This document shows, piece by piece, positions 1 to 11,710 of a stretch of DNA of 64,000 nucleotides. This DNA is from Reyranella sp. (GTDB lineage Bacteria; Pseudomonadota; Alphaproteobacteria; Reyranellales; Reyranellaceae). The stretch lies in the NCBI RefSeq assembly GCF_017305915.1, contig NZ_JAFKJN010000014.1, positions 1-64,000 of the forward strand, written 5' to 3'. The first letter of the stretch is position 1. Every line of letters begins with the position of its first letter. The notes beneath the pieces are model-generated. The model saw only the letters and a list, made by a program, of their open reading frames with translations, made no database searches and was not told where the DNA came from. The position numbers were made by a program, and so were the translations under genes.

Positions 1-116
1 TCATCGCTGCCGGCAAGAAGCCCAAGGTCGCCATCGTCGCCGTCATGCGTAAGCTCATCGTCACCCTCAACGCCATGAGCCGACACAACCTCCCTTGGCA
101 GCCTGCCGGCGCTTAG
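1..116 (+). CDS. IS110-family transposase, C-terminal end (partial)
   Basis: Only the last 37 codons are in the window; the rest lies to the left. The visible peptide (GKKPKVAIVAVMRKLIVTLNAM, then a short basic tail ending PWQPAGA) is the typical end of the C-terminal Transposase_20 domain of IS110/IS116/IS902 enzymes. These are serine-dependent DEDD transposases that recombine circular intermediates without terminal inverted repeats. Family assignment rests on this tail alone, so whether the element is intact cannot be judged. The deacylase gene on the opposite strand ends 47 bases downstream. Confidence 0.7.
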   Translation, partial: IAAGKKPKVAIVAVMRKLIVTLNAMSRHNLPWQPAGA

Positions 117-131
117 GCCAAAAGACAGTTG

Positions 132-151
132 CTCCCCATTTGAATGGGGAG
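132..151 (-). terminator. Hairpin downstream of the deacylase gene
   Basis: A perfect 9-base inverted repeat, CTCCCCATT-tg-AATGGGGAG, starts 11 bases past the stop of the minus-strand deacylase gene. Read on the minus strand it is followed within about seven bases by CTTTT, so it could be an intrinsic terminator for the maeB-deacylase unit. It also lies next to the end of the IS110 copy. A similar CCCCAT/ATGGGG palindrome occurs at 47426-47447, so it may instead be a dispersed palindrome. Confidence 0.45.
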
Positions 152-162
152 GAATTTCCTCG

Positions 163-1881
163 TCATTGCGCCGCGAGCGCCAGGTTGTGGCCGCCGCGCG
201 AGGCGTTGAAGCGGTCGAGCACCTGGCCCGGCCCCTTGGCGTGCTCGACGTAGCCCTTGCCGTCGAAGGTCATGACGCCGTTGCAGAACACGCCGTGCAC
301 GCCGGTCGGCTTGCGGATGGTGCGGCGGCCGCCGCCCGGCAGGTCGGCGACGCGCTCGGCCGGCGAGACGCCGACGGTGGCGGGATCGAACAGCAGCAGG
401 TCGGCCTGGGCGCCAACCGCGATGCGGCCGCGATTCTGGATGCCGTAAAGGTCGGCGGGATGCGAGGTCAGGCGGCGGATGCCCTCGACGATGTCGAAGT
501 CGCCGCGCTCGCGCACCCAGCGCGCCAGGAAGTGCAGCCCGAAGCCCGCATCGCACATATAGATGAGGTGGGCGCCCGCGTCGCTGAGCGCGACCACGCC
601 GGCCTCGTGCTTCAGCAGCCGCGCCACGCCGTCGTCGCCGACATTGAGGAAGCGGCCGAGGAAGGCGGTCTCGAGGTTCTCGTCGAGCGCCAGGTCGAGC
701 ATGACGTCGAGCGGGTCGCGATGCTCGGCCGCCGCGATCTCGTGCAGGTAGCGGTTGGTGTACCTGGCGTTGCCGGGCTTGTGCGTGACCGCGACCATCA
801 CGCGGTCCCAGTTGCCCTGGAAGATCATGCCCGGCCGCGGGGTCTTGGCGTTCTCGCGGAAGGTGGCGCGCCACGAGGCGTCGCGGAACACCGCCTTGAG
901 CTGCTCGGGCGCGTAGGCCTTGATCGGGTCGAACGCCGAATGGCTGTAGAACGGGTAGGCGTTGGCCATCGTGAAATCGAACGACAGCGGCTGGCAGGGG
1001 ATCTGGATGTAGAGCCCGTTGCCGCGCCGGATGGCGGCGGCGCAGTCGTCGAAGATCTTGATGGCGCGATCGGGCGCCTGCTCGTTGTACATGGCGACGC
1101 CGGTGCCCTGGAAGAACGGCCGGCCGTGCCTGGCCGCCATCGGCTCCAGCTCCTGCGGCGTCTTCACGCCCGAGGCGATGGCGACGACGCCCCTGCCGCG
1201 CGGCCCCATGGCGCCGACCAGCGCATCGAGCTCCTCCATCGGCGCGATCGTCGAGGGCATCGGCACGCCGCCATAGCCCGAATGGTTGAGCGAGTAGGAG
1301 GCGCCGAGGCCGATCGCGCCGTTGGCCATGGCGTCGGCCACCATCGCCTTCATCCGGGCGATTTCCTCGGGCGTCGCATCCTTGCGCTGCGACGCCGCCT
1401 CGCCCATCACCGCGGTGCGGATGGTCGAATGACCGGCCAGCACCGCGACGTTGGCGTAGGGCGCGCGCCGCCGCAGCATCGCCATGTAGTCGCTGAAGCT
1501 CTCGAAATCCCACGTGATGCCGGTGCGCAGCGCGTCGAGGTCCATGCCCTCGACCACCGAGAGGTTGCGGATCACCAGGTCGCGGGCATCGGCCGGCGCC
1601 GGCACGATGCCGAAGCCGCAATTGCCCATCACCGCCGTGGTGACACCGAGCGACGGCGAGGGCGAGAGCGTCGCATCCCACGTCACCTGCGCGTCGTAGT
1701 GCGTGTGCACGTCGACGATGCCGGGTGACAGGGTCAGCCCGCCGGCATCGATCGTCCGGTCGCCGCCCCTGATGTTGCCGATGTCGGCGATCTTGCCGTC
1801 CTTGACCGCGACATCGGCGCGCCGCGGCTCGTTGCCCAGGCCGTCGACGACGGTGGCGCCTCGAATGACGAGATCGTTCAT
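163..1881 (-). CDS. N-acyl-D-amino-acid deacylase / D-aminoacylase family amidohydrolase
   Basis: A 572-residue cytoplasmic metal-dependent amidohydrolase of the COG3653 D-aminoacylase type, expected to release D-amino acids from N-acyl-D-amino acids or act on a related cyclic amide. The N-terminal beta-sandwich (MNDLVIRGATVVDG) is followed by the metal-binding HTHYD motif at about residues 59-63, then the barrel. A late SDAGAH motif and a C-terminal return to the sandwich (GRIAVGAQADLLLFDP) complete the family pattern. Length is normal for the larger members. It starts three bases after the maeB stop on the same strand, so co-transcription is likely. The exact substrate cannot be read from sequence; dihydroorotase-like or dipeptide-type activity is possible. 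Confidence 0.85.
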   Translation of the reverse strand: MNDLVIRGATVVDGLGNEPRRADVAVKDGKIADIGNIRGGDRTIDAGGLTLSPGIVDVHTHYDAQVTWDATLSPSPSLGVTTAVMGNCGFGIVPAPADARDLVIRNLSVVEGMDLDALRTGITWDFESFSDYMAMLRRRAPYANVAVLAGHSTIRTAVMGEAASQRKDATPEEIARMKAMVADAMANGAIGLGASYSLNHSGYGGVPMPSTIAPMEELDALVGAMGPRGRGVVAIASGVKTPQELEPMAARHGRPFFQGTGVAMYNEQAPDRAIKIFDDCAAAIRRGNGLYIQIPCQPLSFDFTMANAYPFYSHSAFDPIKAYAPEQLKAVFRDASWRATFRENAKTPRPGMIFQGNWDRVMVAVTHKPGNARYTNRYLHEIAAAEHRDPLDVMLDLALDENLETAFLGRFLNVGDDGVARLLKHEAGVVALSDAGAHLIYMCDAGFGLHFLARWVRERGDFDIVEGIRRLTSHPADLYGIQNRGRIAVGAQADLLLFDPATVGVSPAERVADLPGGGRRTIRKPTGVHGVFCNGVMTFDGKGYVEHAKGPGQVLDRFNASRGGHNLALAAQ

Positions 1882-1884
1882 GGC

Positions 1885-4185
<2,301 letters not shown>

Positions 4186-4295
4186 ATGCGTTTCACTCCC
4201 GATTTGACGGCCATATTGGCGACAACTGTCGGAGCCTGCCAGACCCCGGTCTGACACTCATGTCGCGCTGCAACGCAAATGTGAAATAGTGCCGA

Positions 4296-4976
4296 ATGGC
4301 TGGACTCATCCTCGAAGGGGTCACCGGAGCGGGCAAGACCCGGCTGTTCCACGCCATACAGGCGTGGCTGGCCCGGAACCGCGCCAGCAACACAAAGCTC
4401 TTCCTGAGCGAGCACTATTCCGAGCGTGTCCTCGAAGCGCGCCACAAGGCCGGCGACCTCGGGGAAGGCGAGGTGGTCGCCCATCCGGACGGGCTCCTGC
4501 AGCCGCTGAGCCATCTCGAGCGGCTGTGGTCGCAATCCGGATTTTCGGCTGCCTCGGGGGCGGCCCGTGTCGTCACCGTGATCGAGCGCTTCCTGCTCGG
4601 TCACATGGCAAACATGAAATGCCGGCAACCGGATCGCTGGCCAGCCGCGTACGCGCCCGCCATCGAAGGCCTTTACCGTCGGGCCGACGCCTTGGGCCTG
4701 CGGACGATCGTGCTCGTTCTGCCCGCGGGCGTGCTGGCCGAGCGCATCCGATCGACCCGTGCGCATCGCAACGCGGCGTGGTCGGCTTTTCTCGACAGCT
4801 TCGGCAGAGACGACGCGGCCATTGCCCACTTCGCGCACTGGCAGGCTCTGATGCTCGAGCTGATCGCTCGGTTGCCGCCGATCGTGCAGCCCAAGATCGT
4901 CGACATGAGCGACGTCACCCGGCCGGAGGACTATGCCGACCTCGCCCGCCGGCTGTGCGAGGAGATCTTTCGCTGA
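4296..4976 (+). CDS. P-loop NTPase / nucleoside-kinase-like protein
   Basis: A 226-residue protein starting MAGLILEGVTGAGKTRL, with a Walker A loop (GVTGAGKT, residues 8-15) at the extreme N-terminus. This is the layout of deoxynucleoside or thymidylate kinase-like P-loop enzymes. An IERFLLGH segment around residue 95 could be the equivalent of the kinase DR(S/Y) region. No membrane segments. It is divergent from maeB, with 110 bases between the starts, and stands alone on its strand. The substrate is unknown. It could also be a small ATPase without kinase activity. Confidence 0.6.
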   Translation: MAGLILEGVTGAGKTRLFHAIQAWLARNRASNTKLFLSEHYSERVLEARHKAGDLGEGEVVAHPDGLLQPLSHLERLWSQSGFSAASGAARVVTVIERFLLGHMANMKCRQPDRWPAAYAPAIEGLYRRADALGLRTIVLVLPAGVLAERIRSTRAHRNAAWSAFLDSFGRDDAAIAHFAHWQALMLELIARLPPIVQPKIVDMSDVTRPEDYADLARRLCEEIFR

Positions 4977-4987
4977 TCCGGTGGCGA

Positions 4988-5532
4988 TCAGCGGAGGCGG
5001 GAAAGGCTGTCCGACGCGCGACTCTCCAAGGATTTCGCTCCTTGGACGCGGGCAAGATCGATCGCCTGCTGCAGGGCAGCGCGCGCGCAGCGAGGTTGGG
5101 CGTCTCGCCGACCAACCCGCGCTCCTGGGCGTCGCCGCGGCCTACCAGGTCGCCGACCACGACAATGCCGGTGGCGATGCCGATCCGCACGGCCAGCGGC
5201 TGGCCATGAGCATCGAGCCGCGCCGAGGGCGGCGTCGAGCCGACCAGATCGCAGAACATCACCGACAGCTGGCGGCGCTCGGCCGACGTGGCGGTCTCGC
5301 GCGGCGGCGTCGCGACGACATTCTCGCCGGACTTGAGCCTGGCGATTGCCGCCAGCAGCTTGCGCCGGTGCCCGATCGACGTGACACCGAACCCGATCAG
5401 GTCTTCGGCCGTGAGCTCGGCCAGCACCTCGCTGTCGATGTCGTTGGCGAGGAATGCCGGCGCGTCGCTCTCGAGCCCAGGCCAGCGAGCCAGGCGGACA
5501 AGTCGATCGTCATGGTCCCACTGGTCCCCCAA
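4988..5532 (-). pseudogene. Collapsed SAM-domain class III adenylate/guanylate cyclase regulator
   Basis: The open frame from 5532 begins with a SAM-like domain (NDIDSEVLAELTAEDLIGFG, GHRRKLLAAIARL). It then shows the first strand of a class III cyclase (RRQLSVMFCDLVGST) and jumps directly to the second half (PLAVRIGIATGIVVVGDLVG, GETPNLAAR), so about 50-60 residues with the second catalytic aspartate are missing. After position 5083 the match continues in another frame as LQQAIDLARVQGAKSLESRA, which resembles the C-terminal TPR region of the SAM-cyclase-AAA-TPR proteins, and stops at 4988. The AAA ATPase and most TPRs are gone. What remains are the two ends of a protein normally over 1000 residues, joined by deletions. 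Confidence 0.75.
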
Positions 5533-5742
5533 GAAGCCGAGACGATAGCACCTTCGGTCGAGGGCTCGGCATGGTGGATTTCACAGATTGTGCGACCGAT
5601 CCGCTATGGGCCACGGGAGGATGCCGGGCCACTACAACCTTGACGCGAAACTGGAAGGCGAGCACTTTCACGAGATGGTTTGTCGGTGGCGAGTATGGGG
5701 GTCGGGCGAGGCACCAGAATTCGATCTCAAGGGGGAGCTACG

Positions 5743-6186
5743 ATGACATCGACTATGACGCGCCTGTTGGCAGGGTTATCGGTGCTCGCGTTCGTGACGG
5801 GCTGCACGCCGGCTGCGGCTCCGATTGTTCCAGGGTCCCCGGTTTCGACCGTTGGCACGGTGACCGTCGGCGTGATCTACACGCCACCCGGGCCAGGCTT
5901 GGCGACATGGAGTTACGAGATTGCCGATACGGCGGGCGCATTCGATCGGGTTTCGCTGAGCTTTGCGGTGCCATGCCGGTTGCCGAGCTCGACTCCTTCG
6001 GCGTCGAACACGCCGTCTACACCGCCGAGCCCCAACTACATCGTCAACTTCGTCATCTCGACGTCGAAGGCGAAAATCACAGTCCCTTGTGACGCTGCGG
6101 CCGGCGGGACGGCAACGGTCAAAGTCCTGACGACGAGCGGCACCACCGTGACCGGCCCCACCTTCTCGGTGTTGGGGCCGCGGTAA
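5743..6186 (+). CDS. Small secreted lipoprotein of unknown function
   Basis: A 147-residue protein with a lipoprotein signal peptide: MTSTMTRLLAGLSVLAFVTGC, lipobox VTGC, so Cys21 should be lipidated. The mature part is rich in Ser, Thr and Pro, with beta-like segments (VGTVTVGVIYTPPG, YIVNFVISTSKAKITVPC) and two further cysteines. No family was recognised. The ATG at 5743 is preferred because GGGGGAG lies six bases upstream; the open frame extends to 5680 without a comparable site. It converges on dctM, with only ten bases between the stop codons. Confidence 0.65.
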   Translation: MTSTMTRLLAGLSVLAFVTGCTPAAAPIVPGSPVSTVGTVTVGVIYTPPGPGLATWSYEIADTAGAFDRVSLSFAVPCRLPSSTPSASNTPSTPPSPNYIVNFVISTSKAKITVPCDAAAGGTATVKVLTTSGTTVTGPTFSVLGPR

Positions 6187-6196
6187 GCCCGACGGC

Positions 6197-7510
6197 CTAG
6201 TCCTCGGGCGCGGGTATGTTGAGCATATCGTTGAATTTCTGGCGCGCCGCGTCGTCGTCCAGCTTGGTTTCGACCGGCGAGGCGTCGTGGCCCTTGGGCT
6301 GGGCGAAATGGGCTGTCCCCGGCAGCGCCACGACCAGGGCCAAGACCACGAGCTGGGCGGCGAGATAGGGGGCGAGCGCGCGGGCCAGCGGGCGCGTCGC
6401 CGTCTTCTGCTTCATGGCGCTCCGCGCCATCATCACCGCGTAGCCGGTCGGCGGCACCAGGAACGAGGCCTGCAGCGCGAGCAGCGCCAGCACGGCGATC
6501 GCGGCACCGGTGGCGCCGAACGGCACCAGCTTGACCCAGGCATCGAGCAGCCGGTCGGTGCCGAAGGCGCGAAAGACCAGGGTGAAGGTCGTGGCGGCGA
6601 TGAACAGCGCGAACAACGCGCCGCTCACCGCCATGGTATCGCGCAACACCGCGCCGAACGCGCCGCCCTTGAGGCCGCCGCTCAGCCAGCCGAACAGCAG
6701 CAGCGCCGTGCCGCCCATCGCCGCCGCCTCGACGGCATAGAAGTAGCCGGCCGCGACGCCGGTCAGCAGGCCGATCACGAACAAGGCGGCGACGAGGCCG
6801 GTCAGCCATTCCAGGGCCTCGGGCTTCTCGGCCGCGCTACGCGCCGGATGGCGGCGGCCGAGCGCCCAGGCGACCAGCAGGCAGAGCACCAGGAACAGCG
6901 CCGCCGGCACCAGCGCGCCGCGGAAGATGTCCTGGGTGTTGACGATGCGCACCGTCGCCCCGGTGACGTTGGCCGCCTCGGTGTGGGCGCGCATCATGGC
7001 GTCGCCCAGCAGGATCAGGACCAGCGACGGCGGGATCACCACGCCGAGCGTCGAGGCGACGCAGACCAGCGCCGTGCTCTCCGGTACCGGCGTGCCGCGC
7101 GCCGTGAGCTTGGGCGCGACGCTGCGCGACAACATGGCGACGCTGGCGCCCACCGAGCCGTTCATCGGCGCCAGCAGCGCGCCGAGACCCAGGGTCGCCA
7201 TCGCCGGCGCGCCGCCGCTCTTGCCACCCAGCGCGACGCCGCAGCGGAACAGCCGGTCCGCGAGCGGCAGGCGGTTGAGCAGCGCGCCCATGAAGACATA
7301 GAGCGGCAGCGCCTGCAGCAGATCGGTTTCCAGCAGGCCGACGATGCGCGTCGGCAGCGCCGTCAGCAGGCCGTATTCGAGCCCGCCCGCCAGCACGCCG
7401 ATCGCGGCGAAGGCGACCGACACGCCCATCAATACGGCAAAGGCCGGCAGCCCGGTCGCCAGCAGCACGATCGCCACCGCCAGCAGCATCCAGAGGCCGG
7501 CCGTCGCCAT
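6197..7510 (-). CDS. dctM: TRAP transporter large permease (DctM type)
   Basis: A 437-residue polytopic inner-membrane protein with the DctM family pattern: an N-terminal GLWMLLAVAIVLLATGLP helix, many further hydrophobic helices, and the conserved segment GVVIPPSLVLILLGD near the middle. It would form the sodium-coupled translocation subunit of a TRAP carboxylate importer together with the small permease upstream. Its ATG overlaps the dctQ stop by one base (TGATG), which implies translational coupling. No DctP binding protein lies on either side, so the solute receptor must be encoded elsewhere or be lost. The C-terminal tail after the last helix (about 40 residues, acidic) is hydrophilic. 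Confidence 0.9.
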   Translation of the reverse strand: MATAGLWMLLAVAIVLLATGLPAFAVLMGVSVAFAAIGVLAGGLEYGLLTALPTRIVGLLETDLLQALPLYVFMGALLNRLPLADRLFRCGVALGGKSGGAPAMATLGLGALLAPMNGSVGASVAMLSRSVAPKLTARGTPVPESTALVCVASTLGVVIPPSLVLILLGDAMMRAHTEAANVTGATVRIVNTQDIFRGALVPAALFLVLCLLVAWALGRRHPARSAAEKPEALEWLTGLVAALFVIGLLTGVAAGYFYAVEAAAMGGTALLLFGWLSGGLKGGAFGAVLRDTMAVSGALFALFIAATTFTLVFRAFGTDRLLDAWVKLVPFGATGAAIAVLALLALQASFLVPPTGYAVMMARSAMKQKTATRPLARALAPYLAAQLVVLALVVALPGTAHFAQPKGHDASPVETKLDDDAARQKFNDMLNIPAPED

Positions 7511-7983
7511 CAGTTGCGTTTCCGCAAATCGAGCAGCGCTTGCACCAAGGCGAGCAACGCCAGCAGCGCCGCCGCGACCTTGATCAGGAAGTAGCCGAAG
7601 TTCGTCGTCTCGGGGAACTTCTCGAGCCCCCTCACCGAGCGCTGAACGATCGGCCAGGTCGCCCACAGCATGAACAGCGACCACGGCGCCACGCAGAGCA
7701 GCGCGCCCCAGCGGCCGATCGCATCGCGCACTCGGGCCGGATAGTCGTGCGCGATGGCGTCGACCGCGAGATGGGCGCGCTCGCGGGTGGCGAAGGTCAC
7801 CGCGAGGCCAACATAGAGCGCGAAGATCCACTGCCCGAGATCGTTGGCCTCGCGGCTGCCGGCGCGCACGAACTCGCGCAGCGGCCATTGCAGGAACAGG
7901 AGCAGCGCCACCGGCAGCACCAGCCAGCGCGCGGCCGCGAGACCGTAGCCTACGGTCCGGTCGATCCTGTCGATCCAGGCCAT
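7510..7983 (-). CDS. dctQ: TRAP transporter small permease (DctQ type)
   Basis: A 157-residue protein with four hydrophobic segments, the topology of DctQ. It contains the family-typical region between helices 2 and 3 (GQWIFALYVGLAVTFATRERAHLAVD). It partners DctM in the inner membrane. The start at 7983 has GGGGGAG five bases upstream on the minus strand. It is divergent from the nucleotidyltransferase gene at 8018, leaving only 34 bases, so any dctQM promoter must overlap that gene's leader. Confidence 0.85.
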   Translation of the reverse strand: MAWIDRIDRTVGYGLAAARWLVLPVALLLFLQWPLREFVRAGSREANDLGQWIFALYVGLAVTFATRERAHLAVDAIAHDYPARVRDAIGRWGALLCVAPWSLFMLWATWPIVQRSVRGLEKFPETTNFGYFLIKVAAALLALLALVQALLDLRKRN

Positions 7984-8017
7984 TCGTTCTCCCCCTTCCG
8001 CATGCTACCCGTTCCTC

Positions 8018-8881
8018 ATGGGAGAGCCCAACGACGATGTCCTGATCGGCCGGCTGGTGCGCGCGCTGGGTGGCGTGCCCGGTATCCGCGCCATCGTGCT
8101 CGGCGGCTCGCGGGCGCGCGGCGAGGCGGCGGCGCACTCCGACTACGACATCGGGCTCTACTACGAGGCCGACAACCCGATCGACACCGGGCGGCTCGCC
8201 AAGGCGGCGATGCTGCTGCCCGGCGCCGCGTCGTCGTCGGTCACCGCGATCGGCGACTGGGGTCCGTGGATCAACGGCGGTGCTTGGCTGACGGTTGGCG
8301 GCCAACGTGTGGACCTGCTCTATCGCGAGCTGGGCAAGGTGCGCGGCGTGATCGAGGCCTGCTGCGCCGGCCGGATCGAGCGGGTCTACCAGCCCGGCCA
8401 TCCGCATGCCTTCGTGTCGGCGATCTACATGGGCGAGATGGCGCTGGCGCGCGTGCTGTGGGACCCCGACCAGGTGCTGGCGCCCCTGCAGCGCCGCTGC
8501 GCGCCCTATCCGCTGGCGCTCGGCGAGGCGCTGATCCGCACCTTCCTGTGGGAAGCGAAGTTCGCGGTCGAGAACGCCCTGCACGGCCGCGGCCGCGACG
8601 ATCCGGCCTATGTCGCGGGCTGCGGCTTCCGCGCCGTCGCCTGCCTCAACCAGAGCCTGTTCGCACTGAACGGCGTCTATCTCCTCAATGAGAAAGGAGC
8701 GACCCAAGCGGCGGAAAAACTGACACGCCGGCCGTCCGGTTATGCTGCACGCGTCGGGCAGGCGATCGGTTCCGGTGCTACGGGCCTGCCGGCGCTGATG
8801 ACGCTGGTCGAGGAAACGGCCGCGTTGTGCACGTTATCCCCATCGCCATCCCCATCGCAGTCGGGCGGGGCTGCATGCTAG
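8018..8881 (+). CDS. Nucleotidyltransferase-fold protein
   Basis: A 287-residue protein with the minimal nucleotidyltransferase signature: GGS at residues 29-31 and SDYD at 41-44 ([20 protein letters not shown]). This is the metal-binding helix-loop of polymerase-beta-like enzymes, followed by a helical C-terminal region. Relatives include aminoglycoside-adenylylating and kanamycin-nucleotidyltransferase-like proteins of unknown substrate. No clear Shine-Dalgarno sequence precedes the ATG. Its end overlaps the likely mutS start by seven bases, so the two are probably transcribed together. No toxin-antitoxin partner (HEPN protein) is next to it. Confidence 0.7.
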   Translation: MGEPNDDVLIGRLVRALGGVPGIRAIVLGGSRARGEAAAHSDYDIGLYYEADNPIDTGRLAKAAMLLPGAASSSVTAIGDWGPWINGGAWLTVGGQRVDLLYRELGKVRGVIEACCAGRIERVYQPGHPHAFVSAIYMGEMALARVLWDPDQVLAPLQRRCAPYPLALGEALIRTFLWEAKFAVENALHGRGRDDPAYVAGCGFRAVACLNQSLFALNGVYLLNEKGATQAAEKLTRRPSGYAARVGQAIGSGATGLPALMTLVEETAALCTLSPSPSPSQSGGAAC

Positions 8882-11568
8882 GCCGGGGCGTGCCCGACAC
8901 CAGCCAGAACATCTCGGCCCCAATACCGGCGGACGCCACGCCGATGATGCGCCAGTACCTGGCGGTCAAGGCGGCGCATCCCGACCATCTCGTCTTCTAC
9001 CGCATGGGCGACTTCTACGAGATGTTCTTCGAGGACGCCGTGAAGGCCTCGGCGGCGCTCGATATCGCGCTCACCAAGCGCGGCCAGCATCTCGGCGAAG
9101 ACATCAAGATGTGCGGCGTGCCGGTGCACAGCCACGAGGCCTACCTGTCGCGCCTGATCCGGCGGGGCTTCAAGGTCGCGGTCTGCGAGCAGGTCGAGGA
9201 CCCGGCCGAGGCCAAGAAGCGCGGCGCCAAGTCGGTCGTCGAGCGCGCCGTGGTCCGCGTCATCACGCCCGGCACGCTCACCGAGGACGCGCTGCTCGAT
9301 GCGCGCAGCCACAACTACCTCTGCGCGCTGGCCGAGGCGCAGGGCGAGCTGGCGCTGGCCTGGCTCGATCTCTCGACCGCGGACTTCGCCGCCCAGCCGC
9401 TGCAGCCCGCGCAGCTTGCCGCCGCGCTTGCGCGGCTCGCGCCCGGCGAATTGCTGGTGCCCGACCGCCTGCTCGGCCGCGAGGCGCTGAAGGCCGCGCT
9501 CGACGACTGGAATTCCATCCTGACGCCGCTGCCGTCGGCGCGCTTCGATAGCGACAATGCGCGCAAGCGGCTGCAGGCGGCGTTCAACGTCGCGGTGCTC
9601 GACAGCTTCGGCGCCTTCTCGCGCGCCGAGGTCGCCGCTTGCGGCGCGCTGCTCGACTATGTCGAGCTGACGCAGGCCGGCAAGCGGCCGGCCCTGACGC
9701 CGCCGCGCCGCGAGCGCGCCGACGGCACGATGGAGATCGACCCGGCGACGCGGCGCAATCTCGAGCTGGTGCGCAGCCTCGACGGCCGGCGCGACGGCAG
9801 CCTGCTCGCCACCGTCGACCGCACGCTCACCGGTCCGGGTGCGCGCCTGCTCGCCGAGCGCCTGGCCGCGCCGCTCACCGACAAGGCCGAGATCGAGCGG
9901 CGTCTCGACCTGGTGCAGCTCTTCGTCGAGCGGCCGGCCTTGCGCGCCGAGGTGCGCGAGGCGCTGAAGCGCACGCCCGACGTCGAGCGCGCCCTGCAGC
10001 GCCTGTCGGTCGGCCGCGGCGGCCCGCGCGATCTCGCGGCATTGCGCGACGGGCTCGACTCGGCCGAGGCGCTGGCCGCGCTGCTGGGCGCCGAGCCCGA
10101 GGCGCTGATGCCGGCGCCGGCACCGCTGGCCGCGATCGTGACGGCCGCGTCGAACCATCGCGCATTGATCGACTCGCTGGGTGCGGCGCTGGCCGACGAG
10201 CCGCCGCTGCTGACGCGCGACGGCGGTTTCATCCGCGCCGGTTATCGCGCCGAGCTCGACGAGCAGCGTACGCTCCGCGACGACAGCCGCAAGACCGTGG
10301 CGGCGCTGGAGGCGAAGTACCGAACGGCGGCCGGCGTGGCCTCGCTCAAGATCCGCCACAACAACATGATCGGCTACCACATCGAGGTGACGGCGACGCA
10401 CGCCGACAAGCTCGATCTGGCGGGGCTCGGCTTCACGCGCCGGCAGTCGATGTCCAACGCCACGCGCTTCTCGACCGCCGAGCTCGCCGACCTCGAGACC
10501 CGCATCGGCCGCGCCGCCGACCAGGCGCTGGCGCTGGAGCTCGCGATCTTCAACACGCTGGTCGCCGAGGCGATGGCGGTGTCGACGGCAGTCGTCGCTG
10601 CTGGCCGTGCGCTGGCGGCACTCGATGTCGCGGCGGCGCTGGCTGAGCTGGCGGCCAGCGCGAATTACGTGCGGCCTCTCTTGAGCGACGACACCTCTTT
10701 CGGCATCGACGGCGGCCGCCATCCCGTGGTCGAGGCGGCGCTGTTGCGGCAGGGCGCGGGCTTCGTGCCCAACGACTGCGCGTTGGGACCCGAGCGGCGG
10801 CTGTGGCTGCTGACCGGCCCCAACATGGCCGGCAAGTCGACCTTCCTGCGCCAGAACGCGCTGATCGCGGTGCTGGCCCAGTCGGGCGCCTTCGTGCCGG
10901 CCAGGCAGGCGCATATCGGCATCGTCGATCGCCTGTTCTCCCGCGTCGGCGCGGCCGACGACCTGGCGCGCGGCCGCTCGACCTTCATGGTCGAGATGGT
11001 CGAGACCGCGGCGATCCTCAACCAGGCGACGGCGAAGAGCCTGGTCATCCTCGACGAGATCGGGCGCGGCACCGCGACCTTCGATGGTCTCTCGATCGCC
11101 TGGGCGGCGCTCGAGCATCTGCACGAGGTCAACAAGTGCCGCGCGCTGTTCGCCACCCACTATCACGAGCTCGGCGCGCTCAAGGAGCGGCTGGCGGCGC
11201 TGGCGCCCTACACCATGCGGGTGAAGGAGTGGCAGAACGAGGTCGTGTTCCTGCATGAGGTCGCGTCCGGCGCGGCCGACCGCTCCTACGGCATCCATGT
11301 CGCGCAGCTCGCCGGCCTGCCCGCCGCCGTGGTCGCGCGCGCCGAGGAGGTGCTGGCGGCGCTGGAGAAGGGCGAGCAGTCGGGCGCGGTGACGCGGCTC
11401 GCCGACGACCTGCCGCTGTTCGCGGCAGCACCGGCGCGGCCGGCGGGCGGCGTCACGCGTTCTGTCGAATCGGAATCCGACAAGAGGTTGGCCACGATCA
11501 ATCCCGATGAGCTCACGCCCAAGCAGGCGCTCGAGCTGCTCTACGAGCTGCGCCGCCTCAAAGGGTAG
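8875..11568 (+). CDS. mutS: DNA mismatch repair ATPase MutS
   Basis: An 897-residue MutS1 protein that recognises base mismatches and small loops and recruits MutL. The mismatch-binding Phe-X-Glu motif is visible in MGDFYEMF (Phe47, Glu49), followed by the connector, lever and clamp domains. The C-terminal ABC-type ATPase has Walker [10 protein letters not shown] near residue 648 and Walker [12 protein letters not shown] near 723, and the helix-turn-helix dimer tail follows. The start at 8875 puts TPMMRQYL at residues 22-29, as in other MutS proteins; a longer in-frame start at 8827 lies inside the upstream gene. The common neighbour glnD is not adjacent. Confidence 0.97.
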   Translation: MLGRGVPDTSQNISAPIPADATPMMRQYLAVKAAHPDHLVFYRMGDFYEMFFEDAVKASAALDIALTKRGQHLGEDIKMCGVPVHSHEAYLSRLIRRGFKVAVCEQVEDPAEAKKRGAKSVVERAVVRVITPGTLTEDALLDARSHNYLCALAEAQGELALAWLDLSTADFAAQPLQPAQLAAALARLAPGELLVPDRLLGREALKAALDDWNSILTPLPSARFDSDNARKRLQAAFNVAVLDSFGAFSRAEVAACGALLDYVELTQAGKRPALTPPRRERADGTMEIDPATRRNLELVRSLDGRRDGSLLATVDRTLTGPGARLLAERLAAPLTDKAEIERRLDLVQLFVERPALRAEVREALKRTPDVERALQRLSVGRGGPRDLAALRDGLDSAEALAALLGAEPEALMPAPAPLAAIVTAASNHRALIDSLGAALADEPPLLTRDGGFIRAGYRAELDEQRTLRDDSRKTVAALEAKYRTAAGVASLKIRHNNMIGYHIEVTATHADKLDLAGLGFTRRQSMSNATRFSTAELADLETRIGRAADQALALELAIFNTLVAEAMAVSTAVVAAGRALAALDVAAALAELAASANYVRPLLSDDTSFGIDGGRHPVVEAALLRQGAGFVPNDCALGPERRLWLLTGPNMAGKSTFLRQNALIAVLAQSGAFVPARQAHIGIVDRLFSRVGAADDLARGRSTFMVEMVETAAILNQATAKSLVILDEIGRGTATFDGLSIAWAALEHLHEVNKCRALFATHYHELGALKERLAALAPYTMRVKEWQNEVVFLHEVASGAADRSYGIHVAQLAGLPAAVVARAEEVLAALEKGEQSGAVTRLADDLPLFAAAPARPAGGVTRSVESESDKRLATINPDELTPKQALELLYELRRLKG

Positions 11569-11710
11569 ATCCCCGCCGCGGCGCAATTTTACCCGGGTAT
11601 TTTGGGTGCGGGGGGTGGGCCGGATTCCCGGATTCGCAAGGAAAACCCTTATGGAATCGACATCGGGAGCGTCCGGCCGCTCGGCCGATTCCAGCCGAAC
11701 GGAATGTGCT

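Noticed and set aside
8018..8881. MNT/HEPN toxin-antitoxin system
   Set aside because: The nucleotidyltransferase-fold protein has no adjacent HEPN partner and is much longer than MNT antitoxins.
8878..11586. A 902-codon minus-strand frame opposite mutS
   Set aside because: Typical GC-rich antisense frame; mutS on the plus strand has all family motifs.
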